DNA from: Thiobacillus denitrificans
GTDB lineage: Bacteria > Pseudomonadota > Gammaproteobacteria > Burkholderiales > Thiobacillaceae
DNA: 60,512 nucleotides
Assembly (NCBI GenBank): GCA_020725005.1
Contig: DYFW01000003.1
Span: 1 to 60,512, forward strand
Reading direction: 5' to 3'
The notes beneath the pieces were generated by a model. That model did not search any database. It was not told the DNA's origin and worked only from the letters and a program-made list of their open reading frames with translations. Positions 59,200 to 60,512 of this stretch are shown piece after piece. Position 1 is the stretch's first letter; the number at the start of each line of letters is the position of its first letter. The position numbers and the translations under genes were made by a program.

Positions 59200-59864
59200 A
59201 AACCACGCTGCTCGCACTCGCCGCCCTGCTGCTCGCTGCCTGCGGCAGCGGCGGCCCGCCGCCGCCGGACTGGAAGACCGACGCCGCCGATCTCGTCGCG
59301 CGCTACCAGAAGCATGCCCTGCGCGGCGAGAACACGCTGGCCGAGCGCTATTTCCAGCAGGCCGTCGCAGCGACCGGCGGCGCCGGCCGCGTCGCCGAGA
59401 CCGCGCGCCTGTGGCTGCTGCGCTGCGCCACCCGCCGTGCCATGCTGATCGACGACCCCTGCGCCGAGTACGCCGAGCTGGCGTCGCTGCAGCCGGTCGC
59501 GGCCGACGACGCCTATTACCGCTTCCTCACCCTGCGCTGGGACGGCGTCGATCCCGCGCTGCTCCCCGCGCACCATCGTGAGTTGCTGCGCGTGCCTGCC
59601 GGCCAGCGCCCGGCCGCGCTCGCCCGCATCGACGACCCGCTCGCCCGCCTGCTCGACGCCAGCCTGCTGGTGCTGCGCCGCGAAGCCGGCGCCGCGACGC
59701 TGGATTTGGCCACCGAAACCGCCTCGTCCCAAGGCTGGCGCCAGCCCCTGCTGACCTACCTGAAACTGCAACACGAACAGGCTCTCGCCCGCGGCGACGT
59801 GGTCGAGCAGGCGCGGCTCGCGCGCCGCATCGAGCTCGTCGAGGCAAGCTTGGCCCGGCCCTGA
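59196..59864 (+). CDS. Lipoprotein of the Mla-type locus
   Basis: A 222-residue protein with a lipobox (ALLLAAC, Cys16) and a helical, TPR-like body (LVARYQKHALRGENTLAERYFQQAVAATGG...). It overlaps the MlaD gene by four bases. It may dock the lipid transporter to a membrane; there is no family name I can give. Confidence 0.78.
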   Translation: MKTTLLALAALLLAACGSGGPPPPDWKTDAADLVARYQKHALRGENTLAERYFQQAVAATGGAGRVAETARLWLLRCATRRAMLIDDPCAEYAELASLQPVAADDAYYRFLTLRWDGVDPALLPAHHRELLRVPAGQRPAALARIDDPLARLLDASLLVLRREAGAATLDLATETASSQGWRQPLLTYLKLQHEQALARGDVVEQARLARRIELVEASLARP

Positions 59865-59940
59865 CGAGACACCTTGCCCGCTCGCGCCCTGCTGCGCGAT
59901 TCCCCCTCCCGCGGGGCTGCGAAACAGTCCGCTGGCCGCA

Positions 59941-59969
59941 TTGACAAGCGCATAGGGCGCGACTATCGT
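59941..59969 (+). promoter_or_regulatory. Sigma-70 promoter before the SCP2-like gene
   Basis: TTGACA (59941-59946), 17 bases, TATCGT (59964-59969), about 70 bases before the ATG. Confidence 0.6.
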
Positions 59970-60040
59970 GCAGCCTCCCGCAAAGCTGGTACGTGTATAC
60001 CAACACGGGTTTCAAATTTATTAAACCGAGGAGGCACTCA

Positions 60041-60512
60041 ATGAAATTCACGACCATCGCGCTGGCTGCCCTGGCAGCCTTCGCCACCACCGCGCACGCG
60101 GCACCTGCCATGATGTCCGCCGAATGGACCGCGCAGGCCTGCGACGCCTGGAACAAGGACGCCACCCTGACCGAAGGCCTGGCTGACAGCTGGATCAAGA
60201 ACGACAAGGGGCGCGGCTACAAGATCATCCATCTCTACCGCACCGACTGCGGCGAGCAGACCCAGACCGAGCTGCGCATCGCGGCCAAGGACGGTAAGGC
60301 CATGTGCGTCTACGGCGGTGCCGTGCAGAACAAGAACCTGGATCCGTCGGTCGATTACGTGATGCATGCGACCACCGAACGCTGGAACGAGATGGGCGCC
60401 GGTGAATACGGGCCGATGCGCGCCATGATGTTCGGCCGCCTCAAGTTCGTCGGGCCCAAGATGGAAGCCATGGGCGTGATGGGGCCGTTCGAGGCCTTCC
60501 TGCGCCTGCCCG
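60041..60512 (+). CDS. Exported SCP2/sterol-binding-like protein (partial, N-terminal part)
   Basis: The gene runs off the window. The visible 157 residues begin with a signal peptide (KFTTIALAALAAFATTAHA), then MMSAEWTAQACDAWNKDATL and a region with CGEQTQTELRIAAKDGKAMC and MFGRLKFVGPKMEAM-GVMGPFEAFL, like SCP2 lipid-carrier domains. GAGGAGG lies before the ATG. It may bind a lipid in the periplasm. Confidence 0.72.
   Translation, partial: MKFTTIALAALAAFATTAHAAPAMMSAEWTAQACDAWNKDATLTEGLADSWIKNDKGRGYKIIHLYRTDCGEQTQTELRIAAKDGKAMCVYGGAVQNKNLDPSVDYVMHATTERWNEMGAGEYGPMRAMMFGRLKFVGPKMEAMGVMGPFEAFLRLP

Overview
The window is high-GC proteobacterial DNA. The host genes suggest a betaproteobacterium, perhaps Thiobacillus-like: an FbpABC-type iron transporter, an Mla-type lipid transport locus, an UbiB-family kinase, a CHASE2 adenylate cyclase and GGDEF-EAL signalling. 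That assignment is inferred from gene content only. A complete Mu/B3-like transposable prophage (14337-50796, 36,460 bp) is inserted in a host DUF302 gene. It splits that gene into an N-terminal piece (from 14178) and a C-terminal piece (to 51340). The target repeat CTAT flanks the phage, and removing the phage plus one repeat restores the reading frame.

Host left arm (1-14336): the N-terminal part of a DinG-family helicase; an exported alpha/beta hydrolase overlapping a membrane GGDEF-EAL protein; an UbiB-like kinase; a helical DUF6781-like protein; an NlpC/P60 peptidase and an exported protein of unknown function; then a Fur-box-controlled iron(III) ABC transporter (binding protein, permease, ATPase) run together with a hybrid histidine kinase.

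Prophage: leftward repressor with six operator half-sites, rightward early promoter, small HTH regulator, transposase A, target-capture ATPase B, a train of small early proteins, HU, SSB, GemA and a Mor/C-type activator. Late genes form three blocks: lysis and packaging/head start, protease/scaffold/coat and minor head genes, and siphovirus-type tail. Each block starts at an almost identical control region: an array of 7-bp repeats, the dyad TGAACCGCTTCA, and a -10-like hexamer 31.5 bp from the dyad centre. The dyad centre lies 43.5-44.5 bp upstream of the first ATG, and those ATGs have no Shine-Dalgarno. This suggests Mor-family activation and near-leaderless late mRNAs at the positions of Mu Plys, PI and PP. 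The tail genes include a -1 frameshift site between the chaperone genes and an Asp-box repeat protein built from five 117-bp units.

At the right end, where Mu carries mom, there is a two-gene operon: an unrecognised 116-aa protein followed by an HTH protein of YdiL/Aca2 type. A perfect palindrome fills the spacer between the -35 and -10. This is the layout of anti-CRISPR/Aca operons and is the best candidate in the window for an undescribed system. It sits between two copies of the 3' end of a tail gene and next to what looks like an IS200/IS605-type end.

Host right arm (50797-60512): remainder of the DUF302 gene, a GDP-hexose-phosphorylase-like HIT protein, a convergent leftward operon (SH3 protein, M48 protease, CHASE2 adenylate cyclase, class II cAMP phosphodiesterase), a rightward Mla-type locus (MlaE, an ATPase-like protein lacking Walker A, MlaD, lipoprotein), and the start of an exported SCP2-like protein.
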